Source: Clostridiaceae bacterium
GTDB lineage: Bacteria > Bacillota > Clostridia > Oscillospirales > Acutalibacteraceae
Assembly: GCA_016293225.1 (NCBI GenBank)
Contig: JAEDEQ010000093.1
Span: forward strand, 1 to 6,194
Direction: 5' to 3'
Length of the DNA stretch: 6,194 bases
In this document: piece after piece, positions 5,979-6,194 of the stretch
Position numbering within the stretch: the first letter of the stretch is position 1
Layout of the letters: every line of letters starts with the position of its first letter
Program-made: the position numbers and the translations under genes
Notes under the pieces: model-generated
The model's database searches: none
The model's input: the letters and a program-made list of their open reading frames with translations, nothing else
What the model was told of the DNA's origin: nothing

Positions 5979-6018
5979 TAATATCTAAAATCTAAAATCT
6001 AATATCTAAAATCTAAAT
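5979..6018 (+). repeat. Heptamer tandem block 2
   Basis: The order is TAATATC, TAAAATC, TAAAATC, TAATATC, TAAAATC and then TAAAT: again five heptamers plus five bases, 40 bp in all. It has the same orientation as block 1 and abuts the truncated left end of unit Y2. Confidence 0.88.
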
Positions 6019-6144
6019 CAGAGGCGCCCGTTGTCCACCCCTTTCGCCGGCCGAAAAATTAATGTGAAACGTCGGGATTTCGTTTAATTTTTATGCGGTC
6101 GTTTTGGGATAGGCTCCCGGGCGCCTCAAGCGACGCCCCTACGG
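6019..6144 (+). repeat. MITE-like unit Y, copy 2 (left end truncated)
   Basis: The core 6021-6084 repeats 5778-5841 of copy 1 with one difference, offset by exactly 243 bp. The middle then diverges. The right end 6118-6144 is the perfect complement of copy 1's left end, not a close match to copy 1's right end. The outer 17 nt of the left terminus present in copy 1 (5761-5777) are replaced here by CA. Confidence 0.72.
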
Positions 6145-6184
6145 ATTTAGATTTTAGATGTTAGATTTCAAATGTTAGACATTA
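6145..6184 (-). repeat. Heptamer tandem block 3 (inverted)
   Basis: On the minus strand it reads TAATGTC, TAACATT, TGAAATC, TAACATC, TAAAATC and TAAAT, joined to CCGTAGG. It has the same five-plus-TAAAT format and 40-bp length as blocks 1 and 2 but lies in inverted orientation. The outer three heptamers are more degenerate than those near the element. Confidence 0.8.
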
Positions 6185-6194
6185 CTGAAATTAA

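Larger units (their letters stand above)
5721..6184. mobile_element. Composite non-autonomous repeat element with 67-nt inverted ends
   Basis: The left end 5721-5787 and right end 6118-6184 are inverted repeats. The inner 27 nt of each (5761-5787, 6118-6144) are exact complements, and the outer 40 nt are heptamer blocks matching with six differences. Between them lie two direct copies of unit Y (cores 5778-5841 and 6021-6084), a truncated X copy and a third heptamer block. No transposase or other gene is encoded. Immediate flanks show no obvious target-site duplication. Calling it one mobile unit is inference; it may be nested insertions or tandem duplication. Confidence 0.6.

Noticed and set aside
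5721..6184. CRISPR array
   Set aside because: The repeats are 7-mers without spacers, and the larger direct repeats occur only twice with no regular spacing; no cas gene is present.
5711..6194. Target-site duplication around the 464-bp island
   Set aside because: The bases before 5721 (TGCAAAAAGA) and after 6184 (CTGAAATTAA) share no convincing direct repeat.

Overview
The window looks like chromosome of an anaerobic, gut-type Clostridia bacterium, probably in or near Oscillospirales/Ruminococcaceae. That placement is an inference. It rests on moderate G+C, GAGGAG/AAAGG-type ribosome binding sites, an Mrp protein whose N-terminus is a cysteine cluster rather than a DUF59 domain, a cytosolic GH2 beta-mannosidase-like enzyme, and intergenic DNA crowded with short dispersed repeats. 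There is no rRNA or other lineage marker to prove it.

Layout. Positions 1-105 hold a dispersed repeat (called X here) in reverse orientation. Four genes follow, all on the + strand and probably in two transcription units. Unit 1 is a HAD-superfamily phosphatase (152-808) and a GH2 beta-mannosidase-like enzyme (866-3295), with a candidate terminator just after the stop. Unit 2 starts from an A/T-rich promoter-like stretch near 3350-3385. It carries an Mrp/NBP35-type Fe-S carrier ATPase (start best placed at 3442, end 4260) and, 31 bp later, a membrane-anchored extracytoplasmic protein (4292-5356) with short tandem repeats, a Thr/Asn linker and a LolA-like C-terminal domain. A strong intrinsic terminator (about 5370-5408) closes this unit.

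The last 800 bases hold no credible gene but are densely structured. A second X copy (5399-5502, + strand) begins in the terminator's T-tract. Two further imperfect hairpins follow. Then comes a 464-bp composite element (5721-6184) bounded by 67-nt inverted repeats. Each of its termini is a 40-bp block of five TAANATC-type heptamers plus TAAAT, joined to a 27-nt CCGTAGGGG... arm. Inside are two direct copies of a MITE-like unit (Y1, Y2) offset by 243 bp, a truncated third X copy and a third 40-bp heptamer block. No transposase is present, so these look like non-autonomous repeats moved or copied by functions elsewhere.

The four genes are ordinary housekeeping or carbohydrate-use genes with no visible shared pathway. 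The unusual content is the repeat architecture: X copies in inverted orientation flank the whole gene block, and a nested, symmetrical repeat island lies downstream. I see no defence system, CRISPR array, RNA gene or new enzymatic system.
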